DNA of 46,531 bases, taken from assembly GCA_024399545.1 (NCBI GenBank), contig JAKSNS010000021.1, positions 1-46,531 on the forward strand. Reading direction: 5' to 3'. This DNA is from Paludibacteraceae bacterium (GTDB lineage: Bacteria > Bacteroidota > Bacteroidia > Bacteroidales > Paludibacteraceae). Of this stretch, positions 1-7,340 are shown in pieces. A program made the translations under genes and the position numbers. The notes beneath the pieces are model-generated. The model was not told the DNA's origin. It searched no databases and saw only the letters and a list, made by a program, of their open reading frames with translations. Position 1 is the first letter of the stretch; the number at the start of each line of letters is the position of its first letter.

Positions 1-2
1 AG

Positions 3-76
3 TGATCCATACAGGATTCAAACCTGTAACCTTCACATCCGTAGTGTGACGCTCTATTCAGTTGAGCTAATGGACC
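3..76 (-). tRNA. tRNA-Arg (anticodon ACG)
   Basis: Read on the minus strand, a full cloverleaf folds. The acceptor is GGTCCAT/ATGGATC with one G-T wobble. The D stem is GCTC/GAGC, the anticodon stem is TCACA/TGTGA around the loop CTACGGA (anticodon ACG), and the T stem is ACAGG/CCTGT. The discriminator base is A at position 3. CCA is not encoded, as is common in Bacteroidetes. A TACCTTTGC promoter box lies directly upstream. Confidence 0.93.
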
Positions 77-102
77 AGTGCTTTCCTTTCGGATTTGCGA
101 CT

Positions 103-111
103 GCAAAGGTA
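103..111 (-). promoter_or_regulatory. Promoter -7 box of tRNA-Arg
   Basis: The minus strand reads TACCTTTGC, the Bacteroidetes sigma-A -7 consensus (TAnnTTTG). It sits 27 bp upstream of the mature tRNA 5' end. Confidence 0.7.
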
Positions 112-242
112 CAACATTTTTCCAACCCCACCAAACATTTCCGCAATTATTTTGAAAAATATTTCATACTCTACAACGCTCTATCTATCAAACGTCTATA
201 TATTATTTTCAAAACACACTCATAAGAACAACGCTATTTTGC

Positions 243-430
243 TCACAAAAACGTTACGTCCGTCCTCTCTTCGCAACCGTGATTCGGGCAGTATTCTCTG
301 TTTTTCCAATCGTCAAAGCATAATCCCAAGGTTGCATCGGCATAAAGTTTCTTGGGCAAATCACGATAAATGAAGGAATGTGGCAGATGATGAGAAATGG
401 GATGATTGGAAAGGATAAAACAGGAGGGAA
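243..430 (-). pseudogene. Possible gene remnant
   Basis: One minus-strand frame, ending in TGA at 243-245, reads like real protein: it includes RDLPKKLYADATLGLCFDDW and then NREYCPNHGCEER. It has no start codon in reach. It is cut off upstream by the MITE-like element that begins near 434. I do not recognise the family. It could be the 3' end of a gene broken by the element or a chance open frame. The rest of 77-1130 holds the element, the promoter and the tandem repeats, and no convincing gene. Confidence 0.25.
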
Positions 431-433
431 AGT

Positions 434-647
434 ACCCCCCCAGGGTTTTTATTGAAATAATTGAAATCGCATGATGCTTTTTTTCCGATTTTCTGTTTTT
501 TTATGGTACGGTAGGGCTTGCTCTTTGCTTGCTCTTTTATAGTGTCGGAACAAATGCGATTTTTCAAGGTCGTTATAGTCTGGTTTTTGCTTCGGGTCTG
601 TATGCGATTTCAATAATTTCAATAATTTCACCAAAAAAGATGGGGGT
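434..647. repeat. MITE-like inverted-repeat element, copy A
   Basis: The right arm at 605-632 is a 28-bp sequence built of ATTGAAATT-type units, identical to an arm at 32920-32947. The left arm at 451-469 (ATTGAAATAATTGAAATCG) is a degraded inverted copy. C-runs and G-runs (434-441 and 641-646) bracket the element. The interior contains TATGGTACGGTAGGGCTTGC, which is shared with copy B. There is no coding capacity, so any mobility would need a transposase elsewhere. Confidence 0.6.
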
Positions 648-943
648 CGGTTATTTATCGGACTTAGCACTAACTGCCCGTAAAGCCGCTTGAGCATCAA
701 CCTAAGTTTTTCGGAGTTCTTGTCTCCATCTATCGTATATATATAATGTGTGGTTTTATGAGAACCGTATTGCTCTTTTCAATGTACCCAACTTTAGCAT
801 TTGACATCTGTTTCAGTGTGAAAAGTTGAGTAAATGGCACTGACATGGCTTGCTCTTTGGTAAGATTCGGGGGTGTGGGGAAGTAGGAAACAGAGAGGGA
901 AGAGCGCATTTGTTTTTCCGGCAAAAAAAATCTCAGAAATATT

Positions 944-974
944 TTGTGGAATAAAAAAAAATCACTACCTTTGC
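944..974 (+). promoter_or_regulatory. Promoter of the first DUF4143 ATPase
   Basis: A TTG (944-946) and a TACCTTTGC -7 box (966-974) are separated by 19 bp, the Bacteroidetes spacing. Transcription should start near 979, so the tandem repeats at 988-1076 would lie in the 5' untranslated leader. Confidence 0.7.
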
Positions 975-987
975 AGCACGAAAAATC

Positions 988-1076
988 CTCAAATTGCCAA
1001 ACGAAAATGTCTCAAATTGCCAAACGAAAACGCCTCAAATTGCCAAACGAAAATGCCTCAAATTGCCAAACGAAAA
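988..1076 (+). repeat. Four 23-bp tandem repeats in the ATPase leader
   Basis: Four perfect copies of CTCAAATTGCCAAACGAAAA start at 988, 1011, 1034 and 1057. They are spaced by the variable triplets TGT, CGC and TGC, which gives an exact 23-bp period. The period is not a multiple of three and no frame stays open sensibly, so this is not coding. The array sits between the promoter and the ATPase start at 1131. A similar array precedes the second ATPase of this window (43037-43164). Confidence 0.95.
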
Positions 1077-1130
1077 ACACACAATTGATTTATATATAGA
1101 TATATAAACACAATATTTAGACACAAGAAA

Positions 1131-2414
1131 ATGGAACAAGAATTTATATATAAAAAACGCATAGTTGACGGTGTCCTTTCGGAGCAGTTAGAAGCCGCAG
1201 GAATGATACTGATACAAGGGCCAAAATGGTGCGGGAAAACGACGACTGCCAAGCAGCAAGCCGCCAGTGTACTATATATGAACGACCCGCGAACGAAAGA
1301 CAGCAACCTCAACCTTGCATCTACGTCCATAGATTTGCTGTTAGATGGAGAGACTCCCCGTCTGATAGACGAATGGCAACTTGCGCCACAGCTGTGGGAT
1401 GCCGCAAGGTTCACCGTTGACCAACGGGGATTGGACGGGCAATTCATATTCACAGGTTCGGCAGTTCCGGCAAAGCGTGACAAGAACTCGCACACAGGCA
1501 CCGGACGTGCGGCATGGATAACCATGAGAACGATGAGCCTGTGGGAGTCAGGCGACAGCAGCGGAAAGGTTAGCCTTGGCGGTGTGTTCAGTGACGCATT
1601 CACTGAGTGTCAGGCAGATAGTAACGATATAAGGAAGATAGCCTTCCTGCTGTGCCGCGGTGGATGGCCGAAAGCCATAGGGAAGAGTGAACGGGTGGCG
1701 TTGCGTCAGGCATACAATTACGTCGATGCGATAGCCTCACAGGAAATCAACGATGTTGACGATGTCATACGCGACGAGCAGAGCACGCGTAAACTTCTGC
1801 GCAGTTACGCAAGGCACCAAGCCACACAGGCCTCAGTGGCGACAATGATGGCTGACATGAGCGCAAATGACGCTACGGCGATGAGCGACACCACGTTTTT
1901 GTCATATCTGAAGGCGTTGAAGAAGATATTCGTCATAGAGGATATGGAGGCCTGGAACCCTAATCTGAGGAGCAAATCGGCAATCCGCACCAGCGACACG
2001 CATTATTTCGTTGACCCAAGCATAGCCACGGCAGCGTTGCGCATAGGACCGGAAGACCTGATACGCGACATGAAGGCATTCGGCACTCTGTTTGAGACGA
2101 TGGCTGTACGTGATTTGCGTGTCTATGCGGAAGCACTGGACGGTCAGATATACCATTTCAGGGACAGCAACGGTCTGGAATGTGATGCGGTGTTGCATAG
2201 GAACGATGGTTCGTATGGGCTGATTGAGATAAAGATAGGAGGAGAGGCAAACATAGAGGAAGGTGCCTCAAATCTGAAGTCATTAGCCTCGAAGATAGAC
2301 ACGGACAGGATGCCTTCGCCATCGTTCATGATGGTGCTGACTGCCGTTGGAGGATATGCCTACAGGCGCAAAGACGGGGTGCTTGTAGTTCCTATCAGCT
2401 GCCTGAAGCAATGA
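1131..2414 (+). CDS. AAA ATPase with DUF4143-type C-terminal domain
   Basis: 427 aa. The N-terminal P-loop domain (AAA_14 type) has Walker A GPKWCGKTT at residues 30-38 and a Walker B-like segment PRLIDEW near residue 78, followed by a sensor-like FIFTGSA. The C-terminal part has the DUF4143 layout, including a PD-(D/E)XK-like pattern: D in ECDAVLH and E-x-K in LIEIKIGG. Proteins of this family are widespread in Bacteroidetes and their cellular role is not established. The gene is monocistronic, with its own promoter and a leader carrying four 23-bp tandem repeats. The start is the first ATG after the leader, with no clear Shine-Dalgarno. Its paralogue is at 41801-42997. Family assignment is firm; function is unknown. 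Confidence 0.88.
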   Translation: MEQEFIYKKRIVDGVLSEQLEAAGMILIQGPKWCGKTTTAKQQAASVLYMNDPRTKDSNLNLASTSIDLLLDGETPRLIDEWQLAPQLWDAARFTVDQRGLDGQFIFTGSAVPAKRDKNSHTGTGRAAWITMRTMSLWESGDSSGKVSLGGVFSDAFTECQADSNDIRKIAFLLCRGGWPKAIGKSERVALRQAYNYVDAIASQEINDVDDVIRDEQSTRKLLRSYARHQATQASVATMMADMSANDATAMSDTTFLSYLKALKKIFVIEDMEAWNPNLRSKSAIRTSDTHYFVDPSIATAALRIGPEDLIRDMKAFGTLFETMAVRDLRVYAEALDGQIYHFRDSNGLECDAVLHRNDGSYGLIEIKIGGEANIEEGASNLKSLASKIDTDRMPSPSFMMVLTAVGGYAYRRKDGVLVVPISCLKQ

Positions 2415-2640
2415 CGGAATGAGATACTGTCGCGGGAGAGGATTTTTTGTTTTGGTGATGGCGGTGGGTTTTGCGTCCTCACCCTTATATGCCAAATTTT
2501 GATGATTTTTTGACGTGGAAATGCGATTTTTTTCAGGTGAGGGGTAAAATTTTTTTGAAGGTGGGTTTATCCTATGTCAGGGCTACGACAAATGTACGAC
2601 TTTTGGTTTGTAGCTTCGCGGTCCAAAATGTGGGAATTTT

Positions 2641-2841
2641 TGCTCTACAACGAATCGAGTAAGTTGAGACAATTTATATTCACAGAATTGGATTTTCCCC
2701 ACCCCCTGCCCCTCTCCAAAGAGGGGAATACCTTATAGGTAATGCCTTGTTACCCAGGGTTTACACCGTAGGCTGATTTATGTCGCGTTTACAGCGCTTT
2801 GAGTTTGTATGAAAATAATACACACGAAACGTTATAGAGCC
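2641..2841. repeat. Inverted-repeat element of the CTATAACG family, copy 1
   Basis: A 201-bp stretch that aligns almost end to end with 32977-33167. The left end is TGCTCTACAACGAATCGAGT and the right end is CACACGAAACGTTATAGAGC. The ends are inverted relative to each other (GGCTCTATAACG type). Shared interior blocks include the C-rich stretch near 2697-2727 and TTACCCAGGGTTTACACC. It has no ORF. The rest of 2415-2911 holds a further dispersed motif near 2480-2530 (CCTCACCC, then TATATGCCA, also at 41190-41210) and the next promoter. Confidence 0.7.
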
Positions 2842-2860
2842 TATTTTTTTTCAAAAACAT

Positions 2861-2892
2861 TTGGCAGTTCAAAAAATTATTCGTAACTTTGC
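2861..2892 (+). promoter_or_regulatory. Promoter of the kinase/FHA/PP2C operon
   Basis: TTG at 2861-2863, a 20-bp spacer and TAACTTTGC at 2884-2892 match the Bacteroidetes consensus. The leader to the first ATG (2912) is only about 15 nt. No other comparable promoter is visible inside the operon, whose genes overlap or nearly touch up to 15150. Confidence 0.75.
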
Positions 2893-2911
2893 AACTCGAA
2901 TAAGATAACGG

Positions 2912-3901
2912 ATGAACGGTAAATTTGATTTTTCGGGAAATAGGCTTGAAGGAGAGGATTTTTCGGGGAAAAATCTGAAGAGGTACGATTTCACAAATGC
3001 AGAGTTGATATCGTGTAACTTCGATAAAGCCATTATATGTGCGTCATCGTTCAAGAAAACGACATTGACGGAATGCCGTTTTCGTGGAGCCGTGATAGAG
3101 TGGACTGATTTCAGATATGCCCGTTTTGAAGCTGGCACGTTCGAGGATGCGACAATCACCAATTGCGATTTCTACCGTACGTTTTTCGATGGGATAATAC
3201 TTTTCAGCAACGCTAAAATATCGTTGTGCAGCCTGAATAAGACCTATTTTGGAGATTCCGCATTCATCAAGAAGAACAATATCGTAAATGGAAGAATCAT
3301 CCAGCAGGACGAAAAGGCATGGCGAAAATTCCTTGTGGACTGGCACGACATGTCGCTCGGCGAGCGGACAAACGACAATAACGTACAATCCGACTGGAAC
3401 CCAGACGAATCATTGAAACACCGGTGGGCTGAGGCGGAGGAGATATACAAGAACTTCAGTGCTCTCTGGACTGGCCATGGCTTTATTGCCGACGGCAACT
3501 GGGCATACGTGCAGGGCAGAAGGATGGAACTTCGCCGCATGGCTGTTTCACTCATGTCAAGAAACGTACCGCTGAAAGAGAAGATGCTCTTGCCGTGGCG
3601 GATACTGATGAATTTCCTGTCAGAAATAATGTTCGGCTATGGCGAAAGCATGTTCAGGATGATTGTCACATACACATTGTCGGTCTTTGTTTTCGCATGG
3701 TTTTTCTGTTCAAACATATCAATGCTGGAGTACGGAGAAGCACTTGCAGTCAGTCTGAAAAACATGGCGGGGATGGATTCTGAAATAATTCAGGATGTTT
3801 CCCCATTGGTTGACATGCTCAACATCGTGCAGACGACAATAGGAATCATACTTACCGGTATATTCGGTTTCATTCTGGGTAATAAAATCAGAAATCAATG
3901 A
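2912..3901 (+). CDS. Pentapeptide-repeat protein with two C-terminal membrane segments
   Basis: 329 aa, first gene of the operon. Residues about 1-115 show a degenerate pentapeptide-repeat pattern (FDFSG, EDFSG, YDFTN, CNFDK, then CRFRG, TDFRY, CDFYR), which predicts a right-handed beta-helix. The middle (about 130-245) is charged and soluble. The end has two hydrophobic helices, about 250-270 (TYTLSVFVFAWFF) and about 304-324 (TTIGIILTGIFGFILG), with a short loop between them. This resembles pentapeptide proteins fused to a two-TM ion-channel module, but no TxGYG-type selectivity filter is visible, so channel activity is not claimed. Its stop overlaps the next ATG (ATGA), so translation is probably coupled. 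Confidence 0.8.
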   Translation: MNGKFDFSGNRLEGEDFSGKNLKRYDFTNAELISCNFDKAIICASSFKKTTLTECRFRGAVIEWTDFRYARFEAGTFEDATITNCDFYRTFFDGIILFSNAKISLCSLNKTYFGDSAFIKKNNIVNGRIIQQDEKAWRKFLVDWHDMSLGERTNDNNVQSDWNPDESLKHRWAEAEEIYKNFSALWTGHGFIADGNWAYVQGRRMELRRMAVSLMSRNVPLKEKMLLPWRILMNFLSEIMFGYGESMFRMIVTYTLSVFVFAWFFCSNISMLEYGEALAVSLKNMAGMDSEIIQDVSPLVDMLNIVQTTIGIILTGIFGFILGNKIRNQ

Positions 3902-5814
3902 TGATGGCAGCAAATCAAGAGAAAATGCAAAGTCTAATCTGCAACCGTCAGATTCGTGAGGCATTCCACGAGGCATCGAAAGATGTGCTCACCGACAAGG
4001 TGAGCCAGGTATGTTTCCTGCAAATACTTCGTGTGGCAAACAATGTGGCTATTCTACAGGATGACATGGATAGTATCCGCAAGGCTGCTGAACAGGGGAA
4101 TCCATACATGCAGTTGGCATACGGCAGGTTGCACGAGTGTCTGATGCCTGGACCAGACTCTGTTGACACGTATGTGAAATATTATGAGTCGGCAATGAAG
4201 GCAGGAATTGCCGATGCAAGGGCATATCGTGCCTTGTCATACAGGGATGGCGACTTTGGCGAGGTGGATTTACCGAAATATCATGACGAGTTGAAACGCG
4301 CGATGGACGAAGGCAGCGAGAGAGCCGCACAGCAGATTTTCCGCGATAGAATATTTGGCAACAACGGCATTGATCCTGACCCTCGGAAGGCTTGTGATGA
4401 CATCACGAAATATATTGAAGAGTGCAAGTCCGAAGGAAAGATGATTGACCCTTGCTGGTATTCCCTGATGGCTGATGCCGACAGGGAGTTGGGGCGTAGA
4501 GGTGCCGCAATGGACGAGTATGAGACTGCCTTTGGCAACGGCTATATGCCTGCGCTTTTCAATCTGGCGTTCCTCTCTTGTTGCGACGACAATGGCAATG
4601 TCGTTGACAAGGTTGAATACGAGAAGATTATGGACCGTGGCCGTGAATGCGCATGTTCCGACAGTTTTCTCACATACTCTTTGTTGGTGGACGACGAGGT
4701 CTATGATGATTGCACAGACGAGCAGAAGGAGCATATACACAAACAGATGGAAGAAGATCTTGCGATGGTCTCACGCTTGGGCGATGGCTTGGGCTGCTAT
4801 TATCTCGGCACCTATTCCGAGGAAGGCGCAATGGGGTTCAGACAAGACTTCGGGAAGGCATTCCCGTTCTATCTCCGTGGATCGATTCTTCGCAACACGT
4901 CATGCTACGAGGCTGTGGTACGTATGATTCTGGACGACCATACAGCCCCTGAAGAGTATGATGAGCATTTTGCATACGATGCTGCTTATAGGTGCCTTAT
5001 GCTTGGTGGCGACACGCTGGAGGAGGTGATACGTGGCTACAAGAACGGCTTTCTGACCGAACATGCTTCTGCCATCGAGCAGATCTATCTGCCTCGCTAC
5101 GAACAGGAGGTGGGTGATATAATGGACGATCACGATATTGATGACGATGACGAACCAATCATAGACGATCCTGAGTCGTTCCATGCTGCTGAACGGGAGG
5201 TTGAGGAGGACGACTGGACGATGGATCCTGATATCGACATGCGCCTGCAAGAGTGCGTTGAATTGGCCGAGGCTGTCAAGGAACGTGTGCGCAACCGCGA
5301 CAAGGAGTGGGAGAACGCAGGCTTTATCCACAGGTTCATGAAGATATCCGATAGTCTGCTGGACGAAGATGTGTCTTTAGACTCGCTGAGTAAGGTTGTC
5401 GAGGAACTTGCTGATTTCATTCTCGACCACCCACGTCTGAAGCTTGATTTTCTCAGACTTCAGCATAAGATACTGCGCAAGATGGAAGAGGCTCATGGTG
5501 AGAATCATGGACTTTCGGACGAGGTGCAACACAAGATTGCTCTGTACGAGCAGAATATCGCATTGGCGGACGCTGGACGTCTGAACGAGATACCACAGTC
5601 GGGTTATCTTAAAAAAGACCCTGTCGAATGGACGAAGAAGTGGGAAGAGGTGGTGGATGAGGCAGAGAGGATTGCCTGCAGTCATCTGACGGACATCCCC
5701 CGTGGCATGGGCTTCTGCTTCTCGTATTGGGCAGAACGCAAGACCGCCCTCGCAAAATTAGGGGTTGAATGGCGCACACCCCATCAGATGAACCCAAGAG
5801 TGATATTTGACTGA
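3898..5814 (+). CDS. Large helical-repeat (Sel1/TPR-like) protein
   Basis: 638 aa with no signal peptide or membrane segment. Residues about 60-400 contain repeated alanine- and glycine-spaced helices of the Sel1/TPR kind (AAEQGNPYMQLAYGRL, YESAMKAGIADARAYRALSY, YETAFGNGYMPALFNLAF). A strongly acidic linker follows at about 407-425 (MDDHDIDDDDEPIIDD). The C-terminal part is helical and ends in WAERKTALAKLGVEWRTP. Sel1/TPR arrays usually act as protein-binding scaffolds, so a cytoplasmic adaptor for the kinase pathway is a reasonable inference. It overlaps the upstream gene by 4 bp and is followed 2 bp later by the next. Confidence 0.8.
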   Translation: MMMAANQEKMQSLICNRQIREAFHEASKDVLTDKVSQVCFLQILRVANNVAILQDDMDSIRKAAEQGNPYMQLAYGRLHECLMPGPDSVDTYVKYYESAMKAGIADARAYRALSYRDGDFGEVDLPKYHDELKRAMDEGSERAAQQIFRDRIFGNNGIDPDPRKACDDITKYIEECKSEGKMIDPCWYSLMADADRELGRRGAAMDEYETAFGNGYMPALFNLAFLSCCDDNGNVVDKVEYEKIMDRGRECACSDSFLTYSLLVDDEVYDDCTDEQKEHIHKQMEEDLAMVSRLGDGLGCYYLGTYSEEGAMGFRQDFGKAFPFYLRGSILRNTSCYEAVVRMILDDHTAPEEYDEHFAYDAAYRCLMLGGDTLEEVIRGYKNGFLTEHASAIEQIYLPRYEQEVGDIMDDHDIDDDDEPIIDDPESFHAAEREVEEDDWTMDPDIDMRLQECVELAEAVKERVRNRDKEWENAGFIHRFMKISDSLLDEDVSLDSLSKVVEELADFILDHPRLKLDFLRLQHKILRKMEEAHGENHGLSDEVQHKIALYEQNIALADAGRLNEIPQSGYLKKDPVEWTKKWEEVVDEAERIACSHLTDIPRGMGFCFSYWAERKTALAKLGVEWRTPHQMNPRVIFD

Positions 5815-5816
5815 CT

Positions 5817-6425
5817 ATGGCAATAAGACTGAATTTCAACAAGGCAGACCGTGACCTCACAGGTTGTTCAAAGATGTGGGGTTGTCCTGACCTGCCAGAC
5901 ACCCTCGACTATCCAGAGGTAGCGGTCAACGATGATGGCGAACTCGTGGATGACCCGATGACATTCATCTGCCAGATACGTCTTGAGGATATTGCACCGT
6001 ACGACCCTCAGAACAGACTGCCGCACGAAGGGATGCTCTATTTCTTCGGATGTCTCGATTATTTCATGGGCAATCTCGACGCCCTCGCTCAGCCAGGGAT
6101 GGGCGAATGGGACGAACGCTATTTCAAGGTGCTTTACTCGCCAACATGCAACGACCTTCATACTCATAGGATAGTCTATGACGATGGCACGGAGTTTGGA
6201 CTTGAGGCCGAGCAGATAACCTTCAGCGAATGTCACGACAAGGAAGAAGGGTTCAAACTGTTAGGTAAGCCATATCTCGACGAGATAGAAGAGCAGTACG
6301 AGGGATGGACATCCCTCTTGCAGATAGATGAGGAGGACGACTGGGGACTTCGGTTCTACGATTGCGGTATGCTTTGTTTCGTAATGAAAGACAAAGAGAT
6401 TAAGTGCTATTTACATTCTTTTTAG
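5817..6425 (+). CDS. YwqG/DUF1963-family protein
   Basis: 202 aa, soluble. It has the hallmarks of the DUF1963 (YwqG) fold. The N-terminal section reads SKMWGCPDLPDTLDYPE. A core ICQIRLEDIAPYD follows, then GMLYFFGCLDYF, and a C-terminal LLQIDEEDDWGLRFYDCG runs into a final strand. The biochemical function of the family is unknown. In other bacteria its members often sit near effector/immunity or Sel1-type genes (general knowledge, not shown here). It lies 2 bp after the preceding gene and 3 bp before the next, so it is part of the same transcript. Confidence 0.82.
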   Translation: MAIRLNFNKADRDLTGCSKMWGCPDLPDTLDYPEVAVNDDGELVDDPMTFICQIRLEDIAPYDPQNRLPHEGMLYFFGCLDYFMGNLDALAQPGMGEWDERYFKVLYSPTCNDLHTHRIVYDDGTEFGLEAEQITFSECHDKEEGFKLLGKPYLDEIEEQYEGWTSLLQIDEEDDWGLRFYDCGMLCFVMKDKEIKCYLHSF

Positions 6426-6428
6426 GTT

Positions 6429-7340
6429 ATGGACGAGAACATAAGAGAACGCGAACGTACGCAAACCAAAACTGCTGTAAGAACAGCAGACAACGGTGAT
6501 GATTCAAAAGGGAAATGTCCTAAATGTGGTGCCCATGTGGAAGAAGGGATGGAATTTTGTCCTGTATGCGGTGCAAAATTAGTGGATTACTGCACATTCT
6601 GCGGTGCCGCATTGCGTTCTGACGACATTGACTGCCCAGAGTGCGGAGTGCCTGTCGGAGGAGTCGTTTGTCCACATTGTCATCAACTGAGTCTTAGAGC
6701 ATTCTGCAATCATTGCGGGCAACCGGTGACACTTGCCGCACGAAAATCCGTCGAACGTGCGAAGCAGGACATAAAGGTGCAAGAGACCGCAAAACTGATA
6801 TCGCAGATGATACAACTGCAAGAAGAACTGCAGGGGCTTCAGAGTGACGAAGATGTTTCAAGCGAAGAGGTGGAAGTGTTGAAAGAGGCTGACCGCAAAT
6901 TGATGGAGATGATGGCAAAAGTGGGATTTAAGCCATCAGAAAAGCCAAAAGCCACACCCAAAAGCAGTAAACGCACACGCGCGGATATAATGGCAGAATA
7001 TCAAGCAGCAGTAGCAGCAGCCACAAAAGCCATGGAGGATATGTTGCCACCCGCAGGAATGACACCACAAGAGCAACGAAACTACTGCACTGCAAGAAAA
7101 GTTGCAGTAACAGAACTTATTGAGGAGGTTTGGTACGGCATACCAAACGGAAACAACCCAATGGCTTGGGAATGCAACAAATGCAAAGTTTTGCACGATG
7201 ATCCTTCGGAATGCGCATACGAGGAGTTCGGCGGAAAATGGGTTGAGTGTACTGAATACGGGGTTGTGTCAGCCGACACAGAAGGTGCAGTGAGAAATGT
7301 AACTTATAGAGAAGGGAAAAAAACATATATACGAGAATAA
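6429..7340 (+). CDS. Multi-zinc-ribbon protein
   Basis: 303 aa. Residues about 30-97 contain a string of CxxC pairs (CPKCG, CPVCG, CTFCG, CPECG, CPHCH, CNHCG), enough for about three double zinc ribbons. A helical or coiled segment follows (about 100-160, KLISQMIQLQEELQGLQ), then a lysine-rich linker. The C-terminal domain (about 200-303) carries two more Cys positions (CNKCKVLHDD and WVECTEYG). No membrane segment. Two other proteins of the operon, the AAA+ ATPase and the FHA protein, also begin with zinc ribbons, so a shared interaction mode is likely. Its TAA overlaps the kinase ATG (TAATG). Confidence 0.82.
   Translation: MDENIRERERTQTKTAVRTADNGDDSKGKCPKCGAHVEEGMEFCPVCGAKLVDYCTFCGAALRSDDIDCPECGVPVGGVVCPHCHQLSLRAFCNHCGQPVTLAARKSVERAKQDIKVQETAKLISQMIQLQEELQGLQSDEDVSSEEVEVLKEADRKLMEMMAKVGFKPSEKPKATPKSSKRTRADIMAEYQAAVAAATKAMEDMLPPAGMTPQEQRNYCTARKVAVTELIEEVWYGIPNGNNPMAWECNKCKVLHDDPSECAYEEFGGKWVECTEYGVVSADTEGAVRNVTYREGKKTYIRE

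Noticed and set aside
95-373. A 92-codon plus-strand frame after the tRNA
   Set aside because: Composition is atypical, there is no promoter pointing at it, and it overlaps the tRNA promoter region and a better-looking minus-strand remnant.
988-1076. Reading the tandem repeats as a CRISPR array
   Set aside because: Spacers are only 3 bp and no cas genes are present. The same holds for 43037-43164.
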